A program made the position numbers and the translations under genes. A stretch of DNA of 64,000 nt. Source: Styela clava. Lineage: Eukaryota > Chordata > Ascidiacea > Stolidobranchia > Styelidae. Shown here piece after piece: positions 43,668 to 58,517 of this stretch. Position 1 is the stretch's first letter. Every line of letters begins with the position of its first letter. The stretch covers positions 2,604,001 to 2,668,000 of the forward strand of contig NC_135252.1 in assembly GCF_964204865.1 (NCBI RefSeq), written 5' to 3'. The notes below the pieces were generated by a model that worked only from the letters and a program-made list of their open reading frames with translations, was not told the DNA's origin and made no database searches.

Positions 43668-45406
43668 ATGGATTTTAATGCAAGGTTAATAGACAGCATC
43701 TCAAGCAGAGAGCCTCTATACAATCAGTACCATGTTGACTACAAAAACAGAATCAAAACAGACCAGCTGTGGAAAGACGTGGCAATGGATGTGGAAGCTT
43801 CAGGTTTGCTGCTTTTCCACTTCAGTAGTGATTATAGATTCCATATTGTCTAAGCTTTTAATCATGCTTGAACAGATGGCAAAAAATTTTGAACAATAAT
43901 TGCAAACAAAATTGGAGTTTTTGGAAATAAAATCCATGCCAAATAATTTGATGTTGGAATTTTGTTAGCTATGAGACACTGTTCGTAATGCCATTCATAC
44001 AAGTCACTATATTACTTCATACCAATTCTCACGTTTTTTTAGTTGAGCATTGCAAAACTAGATGGAATAGTTTGAGAACAACGTATGGGAAGAAGCATAG
44101 AGAAAGAGAGAAAATTCCTAGTGGGTCAGCTGCATCACAATTGGAAAAATGGCCGTACTATTACCAATTGTCATTTCTAGATCCCTTGATTAAACACAGA
44201 AAGTGAGTTATGTTATCAATTGTTTTCTACAATAAATACGATAGCACTTTTTATACTAATATCTTCTGTGCACCTCTGGATGTTCTGTGATGCAGCATCT
44301 TGATTTGTTTGTTCATTCAAAAATTTCAAACTAGTTTGGGAATGTAATTTCAATTCAATGATAATAGTGTATTTATGTATTCAAGTTTATGTTTTTTAAT
44401 CAGTATCACTCTTTGCAGAACCGTAGATAACTTGCCTCAAGCCTGTATGGAGCAAGATACCTCAATAGAGAGTTTGACTGAAAATACTAGTGAAGGTAAG
44501 CGGACTAAACAGCTCTGTAGCTAGTATCAGAACGATAAGTTGAGAGGGTCTCTTTTTATGATGGAAATGCTTGTATTATGCGCACAATCTGTAGAAGTAT
44601 TGTGCAGGTATATCCATTCACTGTATACTTGAAATTATTAATTACATGATATATTTATACTTTTCACGTTAAAAATAGTGACTTGTTTGAATCTGGAATG
44701 TATAAATTCAATGTAGATTATATAAATCATAGAGATATCACAGAGCTTTATTTTTAGGGGGGTTCGAACCGGTTTTATTTTATTTTACAGTTTTCGATGT
44801 AAACTTTCCATTCATTTCTTTCATAATCGAATGGTACTCTAATCACTTATTTGATCACTTGATTACAGTAAACAAAGAACTTTTTTTATTTCCTGCAGAA
44901 TCTATACAACTTGACCTTGGAAGTCCATCTTTGTGCCACAAAGAAAAGTGGAATGGAAGTTCAATCAGGACCTTTGCAAAAAGAAAAAGATCAGATAGAA
45001 GTGAAGTACAGGTAGACAAAAGATCAGTTAGCTTAGATTTAGTCCATGTTATATAGAAATCAATTTGGGTATTCCTGATTCTGTTTAAGCTGATACACTT
45101 GTCGCTGTAAATAGATTAAAGCTAACAACATTAGTGTCGTTGGAGTTGAGAATTTGATGGAATGAAAGATTTTAAGAGTATTTGATGTATTATTTTCAGG
45201 CAGAGATGGTGAACTTTTTGAGAAAAAGCACCCAGCAGCTGGAGAATACTAGATATTTAGATAAATTTGAGCATTTTGGCAATCTTGTGGCAGCTCAGTT
45301 ACGTTCAAGACCGTTACTTGAAGCGGAAGCATGCATGAAAGATATGAGCATTGTGTTGTTTCGTGACATCGTGGTAGAGGTTTTTGCTTCTGAACAGGGC
45401 CAGTAG
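43668..45406 (+). CDS. MADF-domain DNA-binding protein of the Harbinger element
   Basis: Exons 43668-43803, 44043-44202, 44419-44495, 44899-45011 and 45200-45406 join in phase (1, 2, 1, 0) into 230 residues. Residues about 5-85 form a MADF (Myb/SANT-like) domain: RLIDSISSREPLYNQYHVDY, QLWKDVA, HCKTRWNSLRTTYGKKHRER and WPYYYQLSFLDPL. A Ser/Thr/Glu-rich linker with a basic patch (KRKRSDRS) follows. The last 60 residues resemble a BESS-type protein-interaction motif (FGNLVAAQLRS, then MKDMSIVLFRDIVVEVF). In Harbinger elements this second protein binds the transposon ends and brings the nuclease into the nucleus. It lies 365 bp after the nuclease gene, same strand. The frame is intact across all five exons. 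Confidence 0.82.
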
Positions 45407-46159
45407 CTACACATTTTGTCTGTATACCAGATAATGAAGAAGATTGGACTTAATAAGATAAAGTTATGGCTTATATTTTAGTCATGCTTTTAATGTTATT
45501 CTTTTCATGTGGCGTTTTCATTCGTTTTGGGCAAAATAAAATAGGAAATGTAATAATGAAACAGTGATGTTGTCTTGTTTTGTGTATTTTCTGAAGAAAA
45601 TGGGCTACTGGATGTATGTAGCTAATTAATATTACTTTGAATGAATAGTATTTGGAGATGGGCTCAGAAATTCTTAAATTCATGTCATCATTATGATTTG
45701 AGTGATGGATTGCTAATTTCCAGGGGTTGGCCAACATGTGAGGGCTAAGTCTCCTGTTCATAGGTTTTAAGAAAGTTATTAACATGTTTATATATGTGGT
45801 CACTTCAGAAGCCACGGTTTAAATTACGTTATGGTATGGATGACCAAACACCGCAGATTAAGATTGGGCTGTGGCAATGCAGAATGCATTAGTGATGATG
45901 GGTATTCGGTAGGCTCATTAATTGCCTCTTTGCAAACATCCCATCATGATCGTGTCATATAAACCAACTAAAAAAACTCCTATAACAATTAACAAAACAC
46001 GGTCGAAAATCCAACCGTGCGTCACTTTACCCCTTGATTATTGACACACATAGTGTGTATTAGAACCGCAGAAATCAAGCCGTAGGGCCGTCGGCTACAA
46101 CGCGTTCAAATGGGGAATCCCCATCGGATGCCGTTCTGCCGGGCATGTGTGCAGCGGCC
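45407..46159. other. 3' end of the Harbinger element
   Basis: No AATAAA was picked out with confidence. A - strand open frame at 45471-45815 has no domain features. The last 150 bases are GC-richer and form the right terminus. Confidence 0.4.
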
Positions 46160-47869
46160 TTAACTACTCAGTTGTCTGGACACTCGCGATGCCGGTACCG
46201 TACCGTCTTACCAAATACCTGTAGTCGGTTATAGTCGCTTTGCGTCCGACCGTACCGGTAGCCATGCAATCACTCATGAAAAAATGGGAGATACGGATGG
46301 TCTCGTAGAATATAGACTACTGAAACACTCTCTGCGCCTGCCCAATACCGTACAGCCGTAACGTACCGATCCAGACAAATGATAAATCGCCCGTGCTCAA
46401 CCATTTATTTCAATCCATACCTCGATCCTAGTAGAATATAGTGAGTCGAGGTATGGGTTGAATCAGGATTGATGGCTGTACGGTATGGGGCAGGCGCAGA
46501 GAGTGTTTCAGTAGTCTATATTCTACGAGACCATCCGTATCTCCCATTCTTTCATGAGTGATTGCATGGCTACCGGTACTGTCAGACGGTACCGTACCGG
46601 CATCGCACGAGTGTCCAGACAACTGAGCAGTTAAGCAGCATTTTCCAATTAAATTTCCTTCTACACGTAAAAACAAATTTTCATATTCAATTCTATATCC
46701 TCTTATGATTATTATAAATATATTGCTTGTGGTTGAACTTGTAGCATGGAGAATTTATAGAACATTTTCATGTTGAATTTATTGGATATTGCTCATGAAA
46801 GTCAGTAGTGAGTTAGAAACCCAGGAAACACATTTGTGCGTGTAGGATTAAGCCTGACAACGTTGGTCCCAAGCAGCATCAAATTTTCTAAAAACAATAA
46901 CGCGTGACAACGATGGGCCACGAGGCGGACCATCGTTGTCAACCTTTTTATTTTCTTTTTATCCAATTTTTTTTTTTGATTTTTTTTTTTTTTTCGTTTT
47001 TATTTTTAATTTTTTTTTTAATTTAAATTTTTTTTTCATTTCTTTTTTTTCAATTATTTTTATGTTTTTTCACAACTATTTTTTTATTTTCGCTTTTTCA
47101 TTTTATTTTTTCATTTTTTTTTAAATTTTACGCGTGACAACGATGGGCCACCATAGATGAGCTATCAAAACAACACAAATTAATTTTATTTTTTATCTTC
47201 TGTGTGGGATTTGATCCTCCATATCACAATTTGTAAATTCCAGTCCCAATTTTAAGCGAGCATTATTATTATTATTGTTTCCGGGATGAAATATTTGTGC
47301 AGCAGATATAGTTGACTCTTATGCTTTTAATTTCATATCGTTTCCGTGTTATTTTCATATTATAATAATAATTAAAAACTCCGCCAATTGGTCATCGCCT
47401 GAATACTCAGTGTCGCGTATTTGCGTAACTGATCATTCGGTTAGAACACTGATACTAAATAGTTAAATAAATCGGCAATAATGGCATTTCTATGTGATCA
47501 AAATAATATTTTTCCCTAAAATCTCGGGAAATTTTCATGGAATACATTATTTACTTGATCTTTTTCAACGTTTCTAAACACGACGACGTTAAAAAGCGGT
47601 GTTGACCGGCTTTAAGCAAAATTAGAAATTGAAAAGATATGATAGGCGCAGAAAGAAACGTACGACAAGATTTCTCACATTTATCGTTTCCATCTGTTAG
47701 CGAGAGCCGTAGGTGAATTCTTACTCGTAATTCGTTGTAAATTAATACTCGGACACGAGTCCATCCAGCGCAAATACTCGGAATTCGGCCGAACCTTTTG
47801 GATTCGTCGCATCCCTAGCAATTTTGTACATTGTACAGCACTTTTTGCCGTGTTTCCCCGAAATTTAGA

Positions 47870-47960
47870 ATTTTATTAATTTATTTTAAAGTCAAATGGG
47901 TCGCCATAAGCTGTGCTAATAAATAGTGGGTCCCAACTCTAAAAAGTTTGGGAACCACTG
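47870..47960. mobile_element. hAT 3' terminus relic
   Basis: The sequence ends in AGTTTGGGAACCACTG, a typical hAT terminus. No matching left end or 8-bp duplication was found between 47162 and 47870. The rest of 47162-47870 shows no gene. Confidence 0.45.
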
Positions 47961-48079
47961 CTATAGGTGATACGGACAGTATTGATACGGTATGTCGTAA
48001 CAATGACTGCGGTTAAATGGCGTTTGTTTTGTAGTCAGGTATTTGCCGTTGACTTGCCGACCCTTCCTGTGTATGGGAA

Positions 48080-48666
48080 ACGTTACCGATGAGGATTGAA
48101 CATTCCAAGGTGCTTGGACGGAAAAATACTTCTTAGTTGAGCATTATATAAAACCTGTCTGCTTGATATGCCAAGCAAGCATTGCAGTTATAAAGAAATT
48201 TATTGTTAAACGTCATTTCGGAACGTGCCATGGCAAATATGAAAAAACATGTTTCAAAAAGGAACCTAAAGGAAAAAAAAACGAAAAATGTTCCTTATCT
48301 ATATAACAATGCAAAACATGTAATTTACACATATCGCTGTAACTCTGCGAGTACCTTTTTTTTTCAAAATGAATAACAATAATAATAACAAATTTGATAG
48401 TTGATATTAAAGCTTTGGACATCATGCAGAAACAGCATCATCTTTCACACTGGTGATACGAAAATAAAAACTATGAAGGTCTACTGCATTTGGTAATAAA
48501 TGAGAATCGGCCACAAACACATCTCATTGCGTCATGCTTTAACACAGGAATGAAAGTCACCAGTGGACCATATTTGGAAGTTTTTTTAATGTGACGATTG
48601 TTCGTAGGCGCGGAAAAAATGCGACCCGCACACTAGTGGAAATGTGTACATTGGCCCACTATAGTA
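48080..48666 (+). pseudogene. hAT transposase relic, second copy (split by a pogo-type insertion)
   Basis: The frame over about 48105-48240 reads FQGAWTEKYFLVEHYIKPVC, then LICQASIAVIKKFIVKRHF and GTCHGKYEKTC. This is the N-terminal Cys/His region of ZBED-like hAT transposases, better preserved than the copy at 18030. The relic then runs to CACTATAGTA, where the pogo-type element begins, and resumes at 51517, ending AGTTTGCCGACCACTG at 51555. Confidence 0.65.
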
Positions 48667-51514
48667 GGGGAGAGTGGGGCACAGTGGCCCTCATTTTTTC
48701 TTTGGCGATTTTCGAACTATTTACTACGCTATTTCAACTTCTAAAGCATATGACTACATTGTAAGAGAAACTAACTTTTTATTTCTTACCGAAGAATTTG
48801 CTCAATGGGAATATTTTTCCTGTGAGCCAGGTTTTTAAAAAAAAAAAAATTTGTTCCACTGTGCCCCGACGTCGGTATACAGTGGGACGGTGGTTGGGTC
48901 ACAGTGGGACACTGAGGAGGAAATAATTTATAAAGAACAAAACACCATCAGGAAAGAAATTTTGCTTAAATATCGAGCCCTTATTCGTCCTTCAAAGCTA
49001 CTGGATATTCCATTGTGTGAGATCTTCACTAAATCGGTAGTGTCTGGAAGCTCTTGCCGTGCCGCCAACTTTAACTGGAGCTCAAGGCGACATACTACAT
49101 CTTCTTCATCCAGCCCGAATGTGCTTTCTTCATCTTCGGGGAAAACAAAAGCGGAATTTGTTGCTTTCGACGGGATTCTTTGCATAAATATAACTTCAAA
49201 TTCCTTCTCGTCGTCGTCCTTGTCAAGAATTTTACCGACGTAATGCAACGCGTTTCCACCACGCCTTCTACTGAATTTAATAATGGCAAAATCCCCCACA
49301 GCTGCCACCCGATCTACACTATCGTCTACACGCGAATCAACTTCACTTTCCAGATCGCTATCGTCATTCAAGGGGACAGATGATTCATCACTGCTCGTTT
49401 CAGCAGGTGCCGCAGCCTTCTTTCGCTTGGGGTTCTTCTTAGAGCTTTTGATTTTGGATTGTGAGTTAGTCAATTTAGCTGTTAAAGCCTCTTTCATCGG
49501 CGTATCCGTGAGAACAAGCGTCTTTGAGCTCTTTCTCCCACGCTTTTTTTTTCGCGGACAGGCTTTGTTGAACGGTCTGACATCTTCTGGTGAGAAATGT
49601 GCAGTAGTGCCGGAGGTCCCAGGCAAAGAGCTTACATCGGCGTTGCTTGGCGCAGCCTGACACTCTTCGCTATCATCTTCTTTTGGTTCTGGGCGGTATG
49701 TAACAAAGGAAGACAAGAACTCATGGTCGCCAAATATATCTCGATCAAACGGAAATATTCCAGACACCCGAAATCCCGACTGAATATTTTCAGGCGTGAA
49801 CGCGCGAATGTATGCTGTTTTAGCAACTCCGGCGATATCGTATATCGTTAGAGTTTTGCCTGCATGTTCTGGAAGAGTTAGCCACGCATCAACGGCGTTA
49901 TTGTGGTAATGTTTCAGCGGCCCGTATACTGACCTGTCCAGAGGCTGTAGTTTGTGACTACAGTGGGGTGGAAATGTGAGGAGAACCAGACCATTTTCCT
50001 TTGCGTAATTGAGAGAATCAATCGTAATGTGACTCTTGTGGTTGTCCATTAGTAATAGTGCGGGAGTTGAAGGTGTGCAGTTTGCATGTTTTACGAAATG
50101 TTTCATCCATGAAAGAAAGATTTCTGAATTTATCCAACCAGATTTGTTTGCAAACCCAGCTGCACCAAGTGGCGCACCTCTCAGCATATGTTCTCTGAAG
50201 TTGACTCTAGGAAAAATGAAGCATGGAGGTATGGAGTTTCCTAGTGCATTGACTGCTCCTATCATTGTCACAAGAAGTCCCCTTTCGGCCGAAGTAATCT
50301 TTCCCACTTGCTTTATACCTGTTTCGGCAATGATCTTGGACGGCACTTAAACGGTAGTTAACCCGGTTTCGTCCATGTTATATATGGAATTTGGTTCAAA
50401 CTTGTTACGCTTCATTACGGAATCAAGGTTATCAAAGAATTCGCCAACATTTTTCCCGTTGAAACTGGTAGCTCTCGACAAACTTGTGGCTTCTGGTTTG
50501 CGCAGAGAGAGTTTAGGATGACGCTGCATGAATCTGTACAGCCAGTCGCTTCCTGCCCTACTGTTCTCAACCCATGATCGCGGAATGTTTGTTCCATTTT
50601 TAACTGCCATTTTATACGCTAGCTCTCGAACCTCGTCTTTTCGAAGCCCGTAGTGGTGTCTGGATGCCTGTAGCAGATAACTCGAAAGCTCACCTTCTTC
50701 CTCATCCGAAAATATTCTTCTTACCGTGTAGTTAGGACGAAAATACTCGAGGCTATCTGAGGGCGCTGAGTCGGACACAGAACTTTCTGACATAAACTTC
50801 AGTTTTTTGACGTACCTTGATAGGGTTGTTTTGGGAATGGCATTTTCTCTTGCAGTTGTACGCAGTTTTTTGCCTTCATGAATCACCTGCTCCGCTGCTC
50901 TCTTCATTACCAATGGATCGATCTGTCCTATGGAGGTTTTTCTTTTCCTTTTACGTGGCATTTTGCTAGTTGTTTATTTAAATCAATTAGGATTGCTCTG
51001 AAATAGGAAGACAATCCAACATTGCAACTAGCAAGCAGGAGCGGGGACAGAAGGTAGGCTACTCTAGGTCCCTCAAACCCTACAGAGCTGTGGAGGGGTT
51101 CAGTGGGACACGTCCCAGTGTGTACTCGTGGTTGATGTCCCACTGTGCCCAAGCCCACCATTTTGGGATAATTGATCCTCTCACGACAAGTAGGCCAGAG
51201 TGCCGATCTATCTTATACCCCGTCATAAGCCACTGTGGGGCACCTACCTGGCATGCCAATATGGGCGACAAAAGTCATGCGGGCTGCAGTTTAGAAGAAA
51301 AAACTCCGGCAATTTATTTTTACTTTGGCCCCCTAAAAACAACGAAAGTCTCCTAACTTTTTCCAATACGACCCACCGGCGCAAATAAATTTCCTAGAGG
51401 ACAGGCTTGACCGTGACTTTTTTCAGTTTGGTCACGTGGCCGGTACGACCACCGGTGTCGCTAGCGAGTGGATTGGACCACTGTGCCCATGGGCCACCGT
51501 GCCCCACTCTCCCC
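48667..51514 (-). mobile_element. pogo/Tigger-type (Tc1/mariner superfamily) transposon
   Basis: Its 24-bp terminal inverted repeats have one mismatch; the outer part is GGGGAGAGTGGGGCAC on the left and its complement on the right. They are flanked by TA (48665-48666, 51515-51516). The subterminal regions on both sides repeat the word CAGTGGGACA or its complement, likely transposase-binding sites. The host hAT relic has an uninterrupted homolog at 18590-18605 (CACTATAGTACATAAAG), which confirms the insertion point, apart from about 18 extra flanking bases on the right. Confidence 0.92.
48928..50961 (-). pseudogene. pogo/Tigger-like transposase interrupted by one stop codon
   Basis: One - strand frame of about 677 codons is interrupted only by TAA at 50347-50349. 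N-terminal to the stop (50961-50350) are a basic start (MPRKRKRK), a Psq/CENP-B-type helix-turn-helix (LRTTARENAIPKTTLSRYVK) and a second DNA-binding region (WLYRFMQRHPKLSLRKPE), ending in NMDETGLTTV. After it come VPSKIIAETG, LLMDNHKSH, HKLQPLDRSVYGPLK and FRVSGIFPFD. The three catalytic aspartates (MDETG, LLMDN, QPLDR; the last two 35 residues apart) are therefore all present but lie on both sides of the stop. A Lys-rich tail (PRKKKRGRKSSK) and an acidic C-terminus follow. Without readthrough neither half can work. It could be read as a host CENP-B-like gene, but the TIRs argue against that. Confidence 0.88.
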
Positions 51515-51555
51515 TACACTACACTTCACCACTACATAGAGTTTGCCGACCACTG

Positions 51556-52280
51556 ATCTACACGAAACTGTTCGATGACGGCGGTTTCTGCAAGATATGC
51601 ACAGTAATACAAGCACGCAACTCTCGAGGACACATGTTTTGTTACAAAACCATGGACTGACTCAAGAAGTTGAATAAAAAAGGCATTTGACCTCTGAGGT
51701 GTGTTATTATTGCGTTGGTGCATTGCCGCTACATGTTGATCAAGAGCGACACAGTAACGACACATATTTTGGAGCAAAATCCAAAATGCAGTTGCAGCTG
51801 TCCGTGAATACGTAGCATGTCTTAGGAACATGGCATCTTAATGCAAACTTGGTGATTTAACAGACGAATTGGTTCGTGAGATCAAATAAATCAGAACAGT
51901 TTTGGGTACAATTGAATGCAATATCAAACTCGAGTAAACTTCATGTGGCGTATTCGATTTTTATGTTTTCAAACAAGGTAATTGTTTGATGGAAATTTAT
52001 TTATTGTGTGTCTGGAATTTCGGATAAATTCTCCAAATGGTAGGCAAGTGTGTACAGTAACTAGCAGTGTAGAGGGATGTCTCTCGCTGGCTAAATTCTA
52101 TTAGACTTTTCAGGTAACTTTTGTAATCTGTGTTTTTGCATTATTTATCTATTATATTTATTTATGCATTATTATATCTATTTATTTATCACTATACAGT
52201 TACCACGTGGAAACAACTTTAGCGTCGAGAAATACAAATATACAAACCCAATGATATAAAATGAATTTCTTTGGTTAGCA
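51556..52280. other. Spacer after the hAT relic
   Basis: 51556-51760 matches 18620-18830, the duplicated block after the first hAT relic. From about 51850 on the sequence is unique in the window and shows no gene. Confidence 0.45.
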
Positions 52281-52286
52281 GCCAAT

Positions 52287-52493
52287 ATGGCAGTGGAAGA
52301 GGTGGCTATCGAAGCAAATGATTCGTTTGTGTCTTCAATATCCGATGAGGAGTGCGATGTTTCTGGTGAAAAACAACTCCACATTGTTTTCGACACCCGT
52401 GGAATCAGAGCTTCAGACGATCGGAGCGAGTTTTCCATCCGTGAAGAGTCTTATTTATTTTCTTCGGGGAGTTCTCAGTCTCTGCGCTACTGA
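52287..52493 (+). CDS. Unassigned small open frame
   Basis: A 68-codon frame starts MAVEEVAIEANDSFVSSISD and is rich in Glu, Asp and Ser, unlike most frames here, which look like AT-rich noise. A second exon-like segment follows at about 52595-52683, ending in a GTAAGT donor (reading PQRFPPRWNGFVRLYNNFHS). No family is recognised and the two pieces cannot be joined with certainty. It may be a remnant of a transposon or host gene. Confidence 0.22.
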   Translation: MAVEEVAIEANDSFVSSISDEECDVSGEKQLHIVFDTRGIRASDDRSEFSIREESYLFSSGSSQSLRY

Positions 52494-52789
52494 TGAACAT
52501 TTAACGTATAACCAACCGATTCACTCCAATCAAGCCAACCGATATAAATGAGATTGCACGCATGTAGTTTATAGCTTAACCAACTTCGACTGCTATGCAA
52601 GTCTGTGTGGAGCTTCTTCAACCTCAAAGATTCCCACCGAGATGGAATGGATTTGTACGTTTGTATAATAACTTCCACAGCGAAGTAAGTACGTGGATAG
52701 ATTCTTTGAGATATCGTTATATATCAATGATTGATTTACATGGATTCGTTTGGAGCGCAAAGTGCGAAACAATGTTTTGAAAAATTAAT

Positions 52790-53509
52790 GTCTCTGTTCT
52801 CCCAAGATTTAAGACTAACTACGCCCTTGATAATTAGTTTTCGTAATGTTATAAATATGTGAGTATTTTTTCGCAATAGTAATATTCAAATTGCACAAGA
52901 AGAATGTCATCGAAGAATATCACTATAAAACCATTGATGTTAAAAGATAATCATAACTCATTGAAAATACTGTTGTAATTAGTTTTGTATGATCTCCGAT
53001 TGAACCTCATTATATCACTAGGAGGAAGCTTCACCCAAAACCTCAGGTATTAGTCTACTTATACTACTTTGTAATTTACCCCCCACATTCTATAATGGAA
53101 TCAAATGACCTTCAAACACTGCACGTATCATGCTCTATCAATACAGGTTAAAATGTTATCTGCCATTTGACACTTTTTCAATATCATTTAAAGCAACAAC
53201 CGATCTTTTAGTCACAATCATTTTGAACTCCTTGTACTTTTATACATTGTGCTTGCTCATGGAGAAAATTTATTGCTACACAAGCAACATCCTAATTTTT
53301 GACAAAATCAATTGGGCAATGGATGTAATTTAAGGAGTTACCCTCATTTCGACATCAAATACAAGGAACGGTTATCAGCGGGGCTTCTGATATCTATTAG
53401 ATAATTCGTACTTATCGGGAAGTGATTCACCAAGAACGTGAACATGTTTCTCTCTCTCTATATATATACGTGTGATATGGGCTTAATATACAATGGGTAA
53501 ACGGGCATC
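52790..53509 (+). promoter_or_regulatory. Upstream and promoter region of FReD copy 5
   Basis: It is collinear with other FReD upstream regions from about 52976; the conserved block is at 53128-53270. TATATATATA at 53459-53468 precedes the ATG (53510) by about 42 bp. Near the start site it resembles copy 1 (AACATGTTT, ACGTGTGATATG, AAACGGGCA) rather than copies 2 and 4. Confidence 0.5.
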
Positions 53510-57004
<3,495 letters not shown>

Positions 57005-58517
57005 ATCACTACGTCCTGAGAACTTTATTACTATTTTTCATATATACCCAGTCTTCAATACACACGGTGTATCCAGATCAATTACTATGTAGAAAATTGT
57101 ATTGACGTGTTTGTAAAACAAAAAACTTTATTATCTGATCTTAAATATGTGAGCGCAAATTAACATTATTATATTTATTTTTATGCGCAAAATTGTTTCA
57201 CGTGAACGAAAATACATGCTAGATGCTACTAATCATATATTTATCAAGATATTCTGTATCGTTTGTTCAATTCAAAGCAATTGAAGCAGAGTCCCCTTAT
57301 ATTCTAGTTTCCGTTGGTTTTTGCGTTTATTTTTTGTTCGCGAAATTAGAATAAAAAACTTTTTCTAACGCAGCATAATTTTTTAGCACTAGGTGATTGA
57401 ATATTGTGGAATGAGGATTGCAAACAGTATGATGTAAATTGATTTTATTGAAAAAATATTGCAACATGCAAACCAAAATTGTAGACAAAACAATGATTAA
57501 AAATTACCTTGCAGCAAAAAGTTGTTTGACGTAACTGAAGTTAAATAATATTAAACTATTGAATAAATTGCGTAAAATATCAGTAAAAAATGCTTGAAGA
57601 CAAGTTATATTTTATGGAAATGTTTTCAAGATATTGTTCACATTTTCAGGGAAATACAAATTACAATGGTGTTACTCTTTTGGATAGGTGGAGATATTTT
57701 TGCACGTTACATGTTTTTGCGCGATATATATATATAATTATTTACAATATATGGCATTATTTAGATTCGATTATAAAATAAATTCATTCATTTGAACCAC
57801 TCATAATGAGATTTTGTGCTAAATATTATTGGTCCTTACTGGGAAATCTTAGACGCAGTTTGCACATTTTGTGTGGAGAATTTCAGACTTACTGTGGCTC
57901 ATCGGCGGGCGAAGGCCAAAGAGTTAAATAATCTCTAGCACACATGTTCAGATGTATCGAAACAAGCTCATAAAAATCAGTATTCTAATTTATCGTATGC
58001 TTTGGGCCACAACATCTGCAAGTGATAATTCGATCACAATTCAGTTGAGCAAATCACAGTAAGGGTTATGGTTGATAGTGCGGTTTGCAAATAGGCTTAT
58101 GTAGAATAATGGGCAGTTGTATAATATTATAATTAACAAAAATTTTCGTAAAACACAGACAACGAGTAATCACATGCTGTACTACTCACTTACAACAGTT
58201 ATTTCCAAGGTAAATTGTTTGATCACTTCTCTTATTTTTGAAAAGACGTGTCTAATTTGAAAACGATGTGTCTGGTAAACAAGCGATACGAGCTTTTCTC
58301 GAATTTTGGTTATTTGATTATTGTTCTTTTGAGGCATCGTTAGTCTGGTTAAATCATATTGCATCGCATGTGTGGTCTCCCACGAACCAACTTTGATCTT
58401 TCGCTTCATTCTAATTGCGGAAAATATTATATCAGAATCGTTTCGATTTCTTTTTCGTTTTGTTCCGAACTAGAATGCCAGACGAGAATCATATATATAC
58501 GCCGGCGATATTTTTAT
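57005..58517. repeat. Duplicated spacer downstream of FReD copy 5
   Basis: Shared blocks at 57400-57610, 58010-58080 and 58330-58440 match the spacers after copies 2 and 4. The last recognisable similarity ends shortly before the 3' end of the ankyrin gene, so this marks the right border of the duplicated region. No gene was seen. Confidence 0.65.

Larger units (their letters stand above)
40912..46159 (+). mobile_element. PIF/Harbinger transposon, apparently complete
   Basis: The termini share TGCACACATGC and CGGC in inverted orientation (left 40913 on, right up to 46159). They are flanked by TTA (part of TTAA) at 40909-40912 and 46160-46163, matching the 3-bp TWA target of Harbinger elements. 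The opposite fold-back arm retains the unoccupied site GCTGCTTAACTGCTCAG, near 46622-46645 in complement. The element carries the usual pair of genes, a HARBI1-like nuclease and a MADF/Myb-like protein, both in the + direction. Confidence 0.9.
39581..47155. mobile_element. Palindromic fold-back element interrupted by two younger transposons
   Basis: The ends TATGGTGGCCCATCGTTGTC and its exact complement are flanked by a 6-bp direct repeat GATGAG (39575-39580, 47156-47161). Removing the insertions at 39778-40583 and 40912-46159 leaves two arms of about 0.7-0.8 kb that mirror each other throughout: terminal CACGCG region, A/T tracts, the TGACAACGATGG stretch, TTTTTACGTGTAGAAGG, and the inner 46163-46425 against 46446-46640. 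The loop lies near 46430. The 6-bp duplication and long arms do not point clearly to one superfamily. Confidence 0.85.

Noticed and set aside
46936-47124. Phe-rich open frame on the + strand, and a mirror one at 39562-39747 on the - strand
   Set aside because: Both are translations of T-rich tracts in the two arms of the fold-back element.
48851-49660. + strand frames within the pogo-type element
   Set aside because: They are antisense to the transposase and owe their length to its codon composition.
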